Part shown: positions 37,886-46,767 of the stretch, one piece after another
Layout: every line of letters starts with the position of its first letter
Numbering within the stretch: the first letter of the stretch is position 1
Assembly (NCBI GenBank): GCA_947631185.1
Contig: CANRKJ010000006.1
Location: forward strand, 1 to 64,000
Source of the DNA: an uncultured Clostridia bacterium
GTDB taxonomy: Bacteria > Bacillota > Clostridia > TANB77 > CAG-508
Reading direction: 5' to 3'
Length of the DNA stretch: 64,000 nucleotides
The notes under the pieces: generated by a model
The model's database searches: none
What the model was told of the DNA's origin: nothing
Seen by the model: the letters and a program-made list of their open reading frames with translations, nothing else
Made by a program: the position numbers and the translations under genes

Positions 37886-39469
37886 ATGAGTATTTTAAAT
37901 AGTGCAAGTGGTAAGTCTGTTTATAGGGGATATAACTACTATAAAGAAGGAAATGTAAAAAAATGTACTCAATTATCAGAGTTTGAATTTGAAGGAGAAG
38001 TACAAGGTTCAAATATAAAACCATATTATGTAACTATCAATACCAAACATCCAAAAAAGTCATTTTGTGATTGCCCTTTTGCAAATGGAAATACCATTTG
38101 CAAACATATGGTAGCACTATTTTTTGCAGTTTCTCCAGAAGATTTTTCTGACTATGAAGTTTGGATAGAAAATGAATATGAAGAATATGATGAAGATGAA
38201 GAAGATTACGATGATTATTACGACGAATATGATAGAAGAGATGATTATAATGGATATAAAAGTAATTTTGAAAGACCAATTTTTTTTGATGAAATATTAT
38301 TGAACTTTGTAAATAATTTATCCCAGGATAAACTAAAAGAAATTTTATTGGATGAACTTAAAAAAAATGAAGAATATACATTAAACAAATATCTTAAAAA
38401 TGAAGTTCAAAAATATTGTGAGGATAAAGATGATATAAAATCTATATTAGACAAAATAAATAAAAAATTTTATAGATTTTCACATGATTATGATTACAAT
38501 AATAAAGATTATACAGAAAATTTATTAACCCAGATTGAAAAAGAAAAAATTTCAAATACATATATAAATAACATACAAATGAAAAACATTATAGATAAAG
38601 TGATATTGAATCCTGAACTAGCTACATATGACGATTATAACTGGATTGCTACATTATACAAAAGTAATAATTCGAAAAAAAATGTCCAAGCATATATAGA
38701 AAAATTAACATCATTTTTTGATACATTGAAGCATTATAGTATAAAAAATACAATTCCAAAATCAAATGTATTAATAACAATATATTTACTAAATGACTAT
38801 AATTTACAAGAAACAGCACAATCATTAGTAAAAAATTGCAAATATAAAGAATATGTTGATTATATACTACAAAACTGTAATGATATGAACGAATTATATA
38901 AACAATTTAATAAAATTGTAGAAAATGAAAAATATATAAATAAAGAATATATACCAAATATATATTATAATTTTTATCTTAATTTATTAAATGATGATAT
39001 ATATGACAAATATGCATATTACAGTTTTCAACATAATAAAAAAATGTTATACTTATTTGATTTAAAAAAATCATCTAATTTTAATTATTACATAGATAAA
39101 TTAATGAAAAATACTAAAGATGTAATAGCATTAGAAAATATATATCTATTTTTGAATAAAAAAGAAGAATTATTGAATTTATTATTAAATAAAGAAAATG
39201 AACATAGATTAATTGCTAATATAGACAATTTAAAAGATGAATATAATAACGAAATATTAACATATTTAAAAGCAAGATTTTATGAAGTAGTAGAAAATGA
39301 AAAAAGTAGAGATAATTATAGAAAAGCTAGCTTTTATGTAAAAGGTATAAGCATGCTAAATAATGGAGAAAGTCTAGTTAATAGCTTAATAAATGAATTA
39401 AAAATATCAAAATATTCAAAAAGAGTAGCATTATTTGATGAAATTTATCATGCAATTAAGAACAAATAA
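37886..39469 (+). CDS. SWIM zinc-finger protein
   Basis: A 527-aa protein with a SWIM motif at residues 55-80: FCDCPFANGNTICKHMVAL (CxC...CxH). A very acidic, Tyr/Asp-rich linker (EYEEYDEDEEDYDDYYDEYD) follows, then a long helical repeat-like region typical of SWIM-family proteins of Clostridia. SWIM domains bind DNA or proteins. Start ATG 37886 has AAAGGAATT upstream. It precedes cas9 by 131 bases, in the same direction. Confidence 0.85.
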   Translation: MSILNSASGKSVYRGYNYYKEGNVKKCTQLSEFEFEGEVQGSNIKPYYVTINTKHPKKSFCDCPFANGNTICKHMVALFFAVSPEDFSDYEVWIENEYEEYDEDEEDYDDYYDEYDRRDDYNGYKSNFERPIFFDEILLNFVNNLSQDKLKEILLDELKKNEEYTLNKYLKNEVQKYCEDKDDIKSILDKINKKFYRFSHDYDYNNKDYTENLLTQIEKEKISNTYINNIQMKNIIDKVILNPELATYDDYNWIATLYKSNNSKKNVQAYIEKLTSFFDTLKHYSIKNTIPKSNVLITIYLLNDYNLQETAQSLVKNCKYKEYVDYILQNCNDMNELYKQFNKIVENEKYINKEYIPNIYYNFYLNLLNDDIYDKYAYYSFQHNKKMLYLFDLKKSSNFNYYIDKLMKNTKDVIALENIYLFLNKKEELLNLLLNKENEHRLIANIDNLKDEYNNEILTYLKARFYEVVENEKSRDNYRKASFYVKGISMLNNGESLVNSLINELKISKYSKRVALFDEIYHAIKNK

Positions 39470-39600
39470 GGTGTAAATTGTGAAAAAAATAATTTTTGTA
39501 ATAATAAATATAATAGTGGTGCTATATACTTACAATTAAAAATAGGTAAATTATATGTATATAATTGTGATAAAAATATAGATAAATAAGGAGGGCAAGC

Positions 39601-42600
39601 GTGGGAAAGCTTTCATTTGGAATCGATTTAGGAATTGCATCTTTGGGATGGTCTGTGGTTAATTTAACTGATGATAAAATAATAGATAAAGGAGTTTATC
39701 TATTTACAGAGGCAAAGAAAGCAAAAGATAGAAGAAATTCAAGAGGTTCACGTAGAAGAAAAAAGAGAAAAAATCATAGATTAGAAAGAATTTATCTAGT
39801 TTTAGAAAACAAAAATATTTTTTTAAAAAATACAGTAGAAGATAATTTATTAGAATCTAGAATAAAAGGACTAAAAGAAAAAATTGAAATGCAGAGTATT
39901 GTAAATATAATATTTTATTTTGCTAGACATAGAGGATATATTCCTTATAATGATGAAGATGACAAAAAAAGTGAAATAGTAGATAATCTTAGAGAAAAAG
40001 GATATTTTGCATGTGAAATTCAAAAAGAAATTTATGAAAATTATGGTCAATATCGTGGTAATGAATTTTTGATTAAAAATTCAGATTACATAAAAGAATT
40101 ATATAAGATTTTAGAAGAACAGAGCAAATATTATCTAGAAATAGATAGTGATTTTATAAAAGATATTAAAGAAATAATTACATCTAAAAGAAAATTTTGG
40201 GAAGGACCTGGTGGTCCGAGAGAAGATCAATTAAATAAATATGGAAGGTATAAGACAATTGAAGACTTAGAAAATTATAGAAAAGATAGTAACTATCATA
40301 AATATTTATTTGAACAATTAATTGGAGAATGTAGTGTTTATAAAGGTGAAAAGAAAGCTTCTGCATGGAATTATTATTCAGAATATTTTAATTTCTATAA
40401 TGATATTGTAAATTTAAGAATTAATCGTCAAGATTTAGATGAAACTAATTCAAAATATTTTGAAAAGATTGATTCAGAAATTTATAAATTAAAAAAAGAT
40501 TCTATAATGAAATTAAAAGAAGAGGTAGAAAAAAGCAAAATTGTAAATTACCAAACATTATTTAAAAAATTATTCAACGTAGATTTTTCTAACATATTTG
40601 GATATAAAAAGAATAAAGATGGAAGTCCAGAAATTGCTAAATTTGAAATAATGAAAAGCATAAAAAAATATATTAAAGACGAAATTTTAATTGAAGAGTT
40701 ATTAAAAGATATTGATTCATATAATAAAGCAATTTATTATATACAAATATCACCTAGTAAAGAAACTAGATATGAAATTTTAAAAGATAATTTGTCAAAT
40801 ATATATAGTGAAGAGTTATTAACCATTTTATCTAATTTATCTAATAAGAAATTAAATAATAGATATAGTAGTTTTTCTGAAAAAGCTTTAAAAATTTATA
40901 TAGAATTAATGGAAAAATATAATAATAATTCTTCTTATATTGAAAGAAATTATAATAATGTAATTAAACCAGATGTAGAAGAAAGTTTGATTAAAGAATA
41001 TTTAGGAAAAGATATAGAAAAGGGTGAATTAAAATACATAAATTCAAAGTATGTAGAAAATATTATTGCTTCTCCTGCTACCAAGAAAGCATTAAGAAAA
41101 GCTATAAGTGTATTAAATAAATTATTTTCTAAATACGGATATCCTGAATATATTTGTATAGAAAATACAAGAGAACTATTATCATTAGATAAACAAAAAG
41201 AATATGAAGCTAAAACATTAGATAATAAAATAAAAAGAAAGAATGCTATTAAAAAAATTGAAGAGCAAGGATTTGAAGGAAATGATACTAATATAGATAA
41301 ATATTTATTATTAGATGAAAATGAATTTAAATGTATGTATTGTAATAGGGATATTACAATTGGGAATTGTGAGATTGAACATATATTGCCAATAAGCAAA
41401 ACAGCAAATGACACATTTTTAAATAAAACAGTTTCATGTACACAATGTAATAGTAAAAAAAATAATAGAACTCCTTATGAATATTTAATGACAGATAATA
41501 GATATGAAAGTTTTAAAGAAAGAGTCCTAAAAAATAATAAAATTGCCGAAGAAAAGAAGAAAAACTTATTATTTGAACAAAATATAGATAAATATGAAAA
41601 GAGTTTTAAAAATAGAAATTTAAATGATACTGCATATGCTACTAATGAACTTGCAAATCAATTAAATTTATTTAAAAAAGCATATTTAGCTCATAATTTA
41701 GGAGAATTTTTGGATTTTAATGTTTTAAGAGTACCTGGGCAATTTACTGGGATAATTAGAAAAAGAAGTAAACTTGAGAAAAATAGAGAATTAAAATATC
41801 ATCATGCTGTTGATGCAACAATTGTTGCTAATATTCCAAAATTAAAAATAGGTAAGTTAATTAATATGGTTCAAAATGAACCTGATAAATATTGGAAAAT
41901 TGATAATCTAAATGAATATAGAGAAAAATTGTATGATGAATTATATTTAACAAAAACAATAAAGGAAGAACTAGAAATAGCAGATTTTTCAAATACTAGA
42001 GTTTTACAGGAAATAGTTAAAAGTAAAAATGGAAAATTATTTGATGCAAATATTCACAAAGTTATTATTAAAAATGGTGATTATTATAAAATTGAACAGA
42101 TAGACAATATATATAATTTATTACCTAAAGATATAGAAAAAAATTTTAATGAAAAAAGATTATTCTTATGCAAAGATAATAATATTGAATTATATGACAG
42201 ATTAATGAATATTGTTAAAATGTATAAGGATAAACAAGTTAATCCTTTTGTAGAATATTGTAATGAAAATAATGTAAAAGAAGGAGAAATGTTTGATTAT
42301 AGAAAGCATGGAATTAGGCAAAGTGATAATCCTAATAGTTCTGTAGTAATTAGATTAAGATATTTAGAAAAAGTAAATATCCCATATATATTAAATACTG
42401 AAAGATTGCCAAAAAGTAATAAGAAAAACAAAAAGCAAGCTTTATTAATGTATGATACAATAAATTCATATTGTACTAGGGTTTATAAAAATAGAGAAAA
42501 TGGTAAATTATATTTTATGCCAATATATAAAATATTTATTGATACTAAAGGAGAAATAAATGAAAATTTACCATATTATAAAACTGTTTTTGATAATTAT

Positions 42601-42828
42601 GTAAATAAAGATTTTTCTATAATTGCAAAATATATGGATATATATAATAATGAATATGTTAGATTTGAAACTAAAAATGGAGAAATATTTGAAGGGTTAG
42701 TTTCAGGTTTTGACAAAACTAACAATAAAATAGAGATAAAAAATTGTTCAAAAAGTATAACATCGAAGACTAAGAATATAGAAAAAATAAAATCTGATAT
42801 TTTAGGTCTTTACAATTTAAACATTTAG
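39601..42828 (+). CDS. cas9: CRISPR-associated endonuclease Cas9, compact
   Basis: A 1075-aa Cas9 starting at GTG behind AGGAGGG. RuvC-I is GID9LGIASLGW, then an Arg-rich bridge helix (RRNSRGSRRRKKRKNHRLER). RuvC-II is YICIE521NTREL. The HNH domain has CMYCNRD, EIEH594ILP and CTQCNSKKNNR. RuvC-III is YHH735AVD738A. The REC lobe is short. All nuclease residues are kept. The tracrRNA lies just after the gene and is followed by cas1-cas2-csn2, so the locus is type II-A-like in spite of a size closer to II-C or SaCas9-type proteins. Its PAM cannot be read from this window. Confidence 0.97.
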   Translation: MGKLSFGIDLGIASLGWSVVNLTDDKIIDKGVYLFTEAKKAKDRRNSRGSRRRKKRKNHRLERIYLVLENKNIFLKNTVEDNLLESRIKGLKEKIEMQSIVNIIFYFARHRGYIPYNDEDDKKSEIVDNLREKGYFACEIQKEIYENYGQYRGNEFLIKNSDYIKELYKILEEQSKYYLEIDSDFIKDIKEIITSKRKFWEGPGGPREDQLNKYGRYKTIEDLENYRKDSNYHKYLFEQLIGECSVYKGEKKASAWNYYSEYFNFYNDIVNLRINRQDLDETNSKYFEKIDSEIYKLKKDSIMKLKEEVEKSKIVNYQTLFKKLFNVDFSNIFGYKKNKDGSPEIAKFEIMKSIKKYIKDEILIEELLKDIDSYNKAIYYIQISPSKETRYEILKDNLSNIYSEELLTILSNLSNKKLNNRYSSFSEKALKIYIELMEKYNNNSSYIERNYNNVIKPDVEESLIKEYLGKDIEKGELKYINSKYVENIIASPATKKALRKAISVLNKLFSKYGYPEYICIENTRELLSLDKQKEYEAKTLDNKIKRKNAIKKIEEQGFEGNDTNIDKYLLLDENEFKCMYCNRDITIGNCEIEHILPISKTANDTFLNKTVSCTQCNSKKNNRTPYEYLMTDNRYESFKERVLKNNKIAEEKKKNLLFEQNIDKYEKSFKNRNLNDTAYATNELANQLNLFKKAYLAHNLGEFLDFNVLRVPGQFTGIIRKRSKLEKNRELKYHHAVDATIVANIPKLKIGKLINMVQNEPDKYWKIDNLNEYREKLYDELYLTKTIKEELEIADFSNTRVLQEIVKSKNGKLFDANIHKVIIKNGDYYKIEQIDNIYNLLPKDIEKNFNEKRLFLCKDNNIELYDRLMNIVKMYKDKQVNPFVEYCNENNVKEGEMFDYRKHGIRQSDNPNSSVVIRLRYLEKVNIPYILNTERLPKSNKKNKKQALLMYDTINSYCTRVYKNRENGKLYFMPIYKIFIDTKGEINENLPYYKTVFDNYVNKDFSIIAKYMDIYNNEYVRFETKNGEIFEGLVSGFDKTNNKIEIKNCSKSITSKTKNIEKIKSDILGLYNLNI

Positions 42829-42834
42829 TGGTAA

Positions 42835-42957
42835 TATAATTTTGTAATTGTTTACAGTGCAATTATGTTTTACATTATTAAGGATTTACAGTTTCTCTAT
42901 TATAAAAGAGAATACTGTACTAAAAGGAGTCTTGAAAAAGACTCTTTTCTTTTTTTA
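42835..42957 (+). ncRNA. tracrRNA with promoter and terminator
   Basis: TATAAT at 42835-42840 is followed by an anti-repeat GTTTTACATTATTAAGGATT and TACAG (42867-42891), complementary to the 3' half of the CRISPR repeat. Next come CTCTATTAT-aaaagagaa and TACTGTACT, then a terminator AAAAGGAGTC-TTGAAAAA-GACTCTTTTCTTTTTTT (42922-42956). It is on the plus strand between cas9 and cas1. The 5' end is inferred. Confidence 0.85.
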
Positions 42958-42964
42958 AAATTGT

Positions 42965-43858
42965 ATGTCTTGGCGTATTGTATATATAACAGATGTAGAT
43001 AAATTAAGTTTAAATTTAAATTCTATACAAATTATACATGAGGAACAAAAATATTTTGTAAATTTAAATGAAATTGCGATGTTAGTTATAGAAGACTATA
43101 AATCTATTATAACTACTAGATTATTAATAGAATTAGCTAAGCAAGGAATACCAGTGCTAATTTTAGCAATGAATAGTATGCCTATTGGTGAATATTTTCC
43201 AATATCTAACAATTCACGAACTTCAAAAAGAATTTCTGAACAAATTGCTTGGAATGAAAATATAAAAAATAAAATATGGACTCAAATTGTAAAAGGAAAA
43301 ATTAGTAATCAAATTAATACTTTGAAAAAATTAAATATTTTAGAAAAAATTTCATTGTTAGAAGAAAATATAAAACAAATTAAAAATGGAGATAAGACTA
43401 ATATGGAAGGAATATCTGCTAGAATATATTTTAAAGAATTGTTCGGAAATGAATTTATTAGATTTAATGAAACAATTGAGAATTATTGTTTGAATTTTAG
43501 CTATCATATTATTAGAACAATTATAAGTAAAGAAATAGTAGCAAGAGGATATATTCCTTCAATAGGTATAAATCATAAAAGTCAATATAATGTTTTTAAT
43601 TTTGCTGATGATTTGATTGAAGTTTTTAGACCTATAATAGATTATTATGTGTATTTAATTTTAGAAGAAATTCTAAAAAGTGAAACTTTTGAATTAAATA
43701 AATCAATAAAAATAAAATTAATAGATATCATAAATAATAAAATTGAATATAAAGGTAAAGAATTTTTAATTATAAATGCAATACCACAATATATAAATGA
43801 TGTTGTAAATTTCATTAATGAAAAGAATGATAGTTTTGAAATTCCTAAATTATTATGA
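42965..43858 (+). CDS. cas1: CRISPR integrase Cas1
   Basis: A 297-aa Cas1 of the type II group. The amino-terminal beta domain ends near residue 80; the helical catalytic domain has the metal-binding Glu in ISARIYFKELFG, His in GINHKSQYN and Asp in FADDLIEVFRPIIDYYVY. It begins directly after the tracrRNA terminator without a strong ribosome site. Its stop overlaps the start of cas2 (ATGA), so adaptation genes are translationally coupled. It inserts spacers with Cas2. Confidence 0.95.
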   Translation: MSWRIVYITDVDKLSLNLNSIQIIHEEQKYFVNLNEIAMLVIEDYKSIITTRLLIELAKQGIPVLILAMNSMPIGEYFPISNNSRTSKRISEQIAWNENIKNKIWTQIVKGKISNQINTLKKLNILEKISLLEENIKQIKNGDKTNMEGISARIYFKELFGNEFIRFNETIENYCLNFSYHIIRTIISKEIVARGYIPSIGINHKSQYNVFNFADDLIEVFRPIIDYYVYLILEEILKSETFELNKSIKIKLIDIINNKIEYKGKEFLIINAIPQYINDVVNFINEKNDSFEIPKLL

Positions 43859-44187
43859 GTGAATCTTTATATAAGCAAGTGAGAGTTTTAATTTTGTATG
43901 ATTTACCAATGGTAGAAATAGAAGATAGAAAAGAGTATACTAAATTTAGAAGAGATATTTTAAAACTTGGATGTTATCTTGTTCAATTTTCTGTTTATGC
44001 TAAGGTAATAAAAAATGAAATTTATTATAAATCATTTATATCTAAATTAAAAAAGATTTTACCAACGAAAGGCGAAATAAGAGTAATTAAAATAACAGAG
44101 AAACAATATGAAGATATGATTTTTCTTAATGGATCTAAAAATAATTATGAAAAAAGAATTTCAAATGATAATTTGGTGGTATTTTAA
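43855..44187 (+). CDS. cas2: Cas2
   Basis: A 110-aa Cas2 with a ferredoxin-like fold signature: VLILYDLPMVEIEDRKEYTKFRRDILKLGCYLVQFSVYAKV, followed by VIKITEKQY. It overlaps cas1 by four bases and shares TAATG with the following csn2. It forms the structural core of the Cas1-Cas2 integrase. Confidence 0.93.
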   Translation: MSESLYKQVRVLILYDLPMVEIEDRKEYTKFRRDILKLGCYLVQFSVYAKVIKNEIYYKSFISKLKKILPTKGEIRVIKITEKQYEDMIFLNGSKNNYEKRISNDNLVVF

Positions 44188-45026
44188 TGTATTATTTAAA
44201 TTATGATAATGAAAATTTGTTTTTAGAACAACATAATAAAATTATTCTTATTAGTTATATAAATTTTTATTATTTTATGAAAAAATTAAAAGAAATGAAC
44301 AAAATAGAATTGAATGGTTTAAGATTAACAACTAAAAATACTTTAATAATTGATTTAACATCAATATCTCCGTTAATAAATATATTTAATAGTAATAATA
44401 ATATTATAGTAGATTCATATGTAAAAATAAAACTTAATAATTTAGTTATTAATCAGGAAGATGATGAAATTTTAAAAAATATTATAAATAAGTATTTGGA
44501 AAACACTTTTGAAAGCAAATTTGATGATATTGATATTGATTATATAAAACTTTTTAAAGCATATTCTAATTTAAATATTGAAAATGAAAAGATATTTTTT
44601 AAAATGCTTTATTCAATAATAAATAGTGATGAATATGAAGAGGTTATTATATTTTATAAAAAAAGTATAATAAATGAATTTAAATTACAAAATATAGAAG
44701 AGATAGATAATAAAAAAGTTATTTTATTTGAAATATGCGATAAAAACAGTAAATTAGAGACAAATGATAATATTTTAATATTTGATAAAGAAATTACACA
44801 GTTAAGAGTAGATGAGTTATTTGATTTGATTATAAAAAAAAGTAAGAAATATGATATAAAAAATAAAGATACTTATATTTATTTAATAAATAAAATAATA
44901 TTTTATGCAATTAATGGAAAAGAGGTTGATTTAATGAAAAAATATGAAAATGAGATTAGCGAATTAACAGAAATTTTGAATAAAGAATTTAAACTTAAAT
45001 TTACAGATACATCAGATTATTTATAG
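44187..45026 (+). CDS. csn2: Csn2-like adaptation protein, divergent 279-aa form
   Basis: A 279-aa protein in the fourth position of the cas9-cas1-cas2 operon, the place of csn2 in type II-A loci. It begins MYYLNYDNENLFLEQHN and has a beta-rich start, a helical middle and a second beta region with EVIIFYKK and KKVILFEICD, consistent with the P-loop-like head and helical leg of Csn2. No Walker motif is seen. Its length lies between short Csn2 (about 220) and long Csn2 (about 350) forms. Identity rests mainly on context. The leader of array 2 overlaps its 3' end. Confidence 0.72.
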   Translation: MYYLNYDNENLFLEQHNKIILISYINFYYFMKKLKEMNKIELNGLRLTTKNTLIIDLTSISPLINIFNSNNNIIVDSYVKIKLNNLVINQEDDEILKNIINKYLENTFESKFDDIDIDYIKLFKAYSNLNIENEKIFFKMLYSIINSDEYEEVIIFYKKSIINEFKLQNIEEIDNKKVILFEICDKNSKLETNDNILIFDKEITQLRVDELFDLIIKKSKKYDIKNKDTYIYLINKIIFYAINGKEVDLMKKYENEISELTEILNKEFKLKFTDTSDYL

Positions 45027-45065
45027 TATTGACAATTTAGTTAAGCATAGATAAAATAATTATAG
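45011..45065 (+). promoter_or_regulatory. CRISPR leader 2
   Basis: Differs from 36081-36135 at two of 55 bases and starts inside the last codons of csn2. Confidence 0.8.
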
Positions 45066-45163
45066 GTTTTAGAGTACTGTAAATCTTTAATAATGTAAAA
45101 CTGAACTCCCATCAGTTTGTTATTTACTCTCGTTTTAGAGTACTGTAAATTATTGATAATGTA
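45066..45163 (+). CRISPR. CRISPR array 2: one spacer, second repeat truncated
   Basis: A full repeat at 45066-45101 (one change, TTTAATAATG), a 30-base spacer at 45102-45131, then a repeat at 45132-45163 that lacks its last bases and runs into a G+C-rich palindrome. It is the canonical position of a II-A array, behind csn2. Confidence 0.92.
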
Positions 45164-45185
45164 GGGGCGCTCATTGGGCGCCCGC
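45164..45185. repeat. G+C-rich palindrome interrupting array 2
   Basis: GGGGCGCTCATTGGGCGCCC, a hairpin strongly unlike the A/T-rich surroundings. It replaces the end of the second repeat and may mark a deletion or a small mobile insertion. Confidence 0.65.
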
Positions 45186-45435
45186 AAAAATTTTAATGTT
45201 ACAAAACAAAACTTTATATGATAAAATTCTTATATAAAATAATGTATATGTATTATGGAAAAATTAGATAAAAGATTAAAAAATTAAAGGGAAAATTATA
45301 TATCAAATAAAATTATAAAAAATTCATTATAATGAAGATATTATAAAGTTAAAAATCCATCTGACTAACTGTTGATTTTTTAACTAAATTGTAGTATTAT
45401 AAACGCAGTAAAAATATAAAGAAGGAGAAACAAAA
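45186..45435. other. A/T-rich gap before ppaC
   Basis: No gene or strong hairpin seen. AATTGTAGTATTATAAACG near 45390-45410 could hold the promoter of the next gene. Confidence 0.35.
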
Positions 45436-46353
45436 ATGGGAGAAATATTAGTTTTTGGTCATAAAAATCCTGATACAGATTCAATTGTATCTAGTTTAGT
45501 TATGGCAAATCTTGAAAAAAAATTAGGAAGAAATGCGATTAGTTGTAGATTGGGAAGTATAAATAAAGAAACAGAATATGTTTTAAATTATGCTGGTGTA
45601 GAAGCTCCAAAATTAATTGAATCAGCAGAGGCAGGAACAGAAGTAATATTGGTAGATACAGCTAATAGAAAAGAAGTATTAGATAATATAGATGAATTAA
45701 AAATAAGAAAAATAGTTGATCATCATCAAGTTGCTATAAATACAGGATATCCATTATATTATAGAGCAGAGCCTGTAGGATGTACAGAAACAATAATGTA
45801 TAAATTATATAAAGAAAATGGAGTAGAAATAGAAAAAACAATTGCTATTTTAATGTTATCAGCAATAATTTCAGATACTTTATTATTTAAATCACCTACA
45901 TGTACTCCAGAAGATGAAAAAACAGCTAGAGAATTAGCAAATATTGCAGGAATAAAAATAGAAGAATATGGTATGGAAATGTTAAAAGCTGGAACAGATT
46001 TAAGTTCTTTTTCTATTGATGAAATTTTAAAATTAGATGCAAAAGAGATTAACTTAAAAGAAGTTAAATCAATAATAGCTCAAATAAATACTGCATCAAT
46101 ACCAGATGTAATGCAAAAGAAAAATGATTTAGAATCAGGAATGCAAAAAGTTATTGATGAAAAAGGATTAGATTTATTTGTATTTTTAATTACAGACATA
46201 ATAAATAGTAACTCTCAGGTAATTGCTTTAGGAAAAAATGCTAATATAGTTGAGAAAGCATATGGCGTTAAATTAGTTGAAAATACAGCAATGTTAGAAG
46301 GTGTTGTTTCAAGAAAGAAACAAGTAGTTCCAATTTTAACAGAAAACGCATAA
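45436..46353 (+). CDS. ppaC: Manganese-dependent inorganic pyrophosphatase (family II)
   Basis: A 305-aa protein of the DHH superfamily: FGHKNPDTDSIVSSL (metal ligands His, Asp, Asp), VILVDTANR, the DHH motif VDHHQ, and the C-terminal DHHA2 part ending with SRKKQVVP, the substrate-binding SRKKQ signature. Length matches the family. It hydrolyses pyrophosphate to phosphate in the cytoplasm. AAGGAG lies upstream and a terminator downstream, so it is monocistronic. Confidence 0.95.
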   Translation: MGEILVFGHKNPDTDSIVSSLVMANLEKKLGRNAISCRLGSINKETEYVLNYAGVEAPKLIESAEAGTEVILVDTANRKEVLDNIDELKIRKIVDHHQVAINTGYPLYYRAEPVGCTETIMYKLYKENGVEIEKTIAILMLSAIISDTLLFKSPTCTPEDEKTARELANIAGIKIEEYGMEMLKAGTDLSSFSIDEILKLDAKEINLKEVKSIIAQINTASIPDVMQKKNDLESGMQKVIDEKGLDLFVFLITDIINSNSQVIALGKNANIVEKAYGVKLVENTAMLEGVVSRKKQVVPILTENA

Positions 46354-46378
46354 ATAAAATAGAAAATGTAAAATAATT

Positions 46379-46420
46379 GAAGTTATGTCATTCACTAATA
46401 TAGAATGATATAACTTTTTT
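46379..46420 (+). terminator. ppaC terminator
   Basis: GAAGTTATGTCATTC and GAATGATATAAC pair imperfectly, followed by TTTTTT. Confidence 0.85.
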
Positions 46421-46660
46421 ATATAATAGGAAAGTAATCCTTTCCTATTATATAAAAGCGCTACGCGCAAAGATGCACAGAGATTTTCATAACTGAAAAT
46501 CCCGCGCGACGAACAAATTCACGGAATGCCAAAGAGAAATATTAAAATATAGCTAATATTAAGGCTTTCCGATTTGTTATATACTAGGGAAATTTTCCAA
46601 ACTTCCTAGTATATAAAGGATTCACCAAAATTTGCCCACAATCAACGGATGCAAATTTTG
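46421..46660. repeat. Intergenic block with two copies of a dispersed palindromic element
   Basis: TATAATAGGAAAG...CTTTCCTATTATA at 46421-46452 and TTATATACTAGGGAA...TTCCTAGTATATAA at 46577-46618, with a G+C-richer insert (GCGCTACGCGC, CCCGCGCGACG). No gene. Related half or full copies occur at 50590, 51434 and 55940. Confidence 0.65.
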
Positions 46661-46701
46661 ACATTTTAATATAAAAAAGTCCAATGTTGATATTTAATTT
46701 A

Positions 46702-46730
46702 TTTACTGAATAATATTTATGTGATATAAT
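46702..46730 (+). promoter_or_regulatory. Promoter of the WG-repeat gene
   Basis: TTTACT, 17-base spacer, TATAAT. It lies 38 bases before the TTG start. Confidence 0.7.
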
Positions 46731-46767
46731 TGCTTTCACATATAAAAAATAATTTGGAGATGATTTT

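Noticed and set aside
39601..42828. Type II-C assignment for the compact Cas9
   Set aside because: A fourth adaptation gene in the csn2 position argues for II-A, although size alone would suggest II-C.
42867..42925. Degenerate CRISPR repeat on the minus strand between cas9 and cas1
   Set aside because: Read on the plus strand it is an anti-repeat followed by a stem and a T-run terminator, which fits a tracrRNA better.
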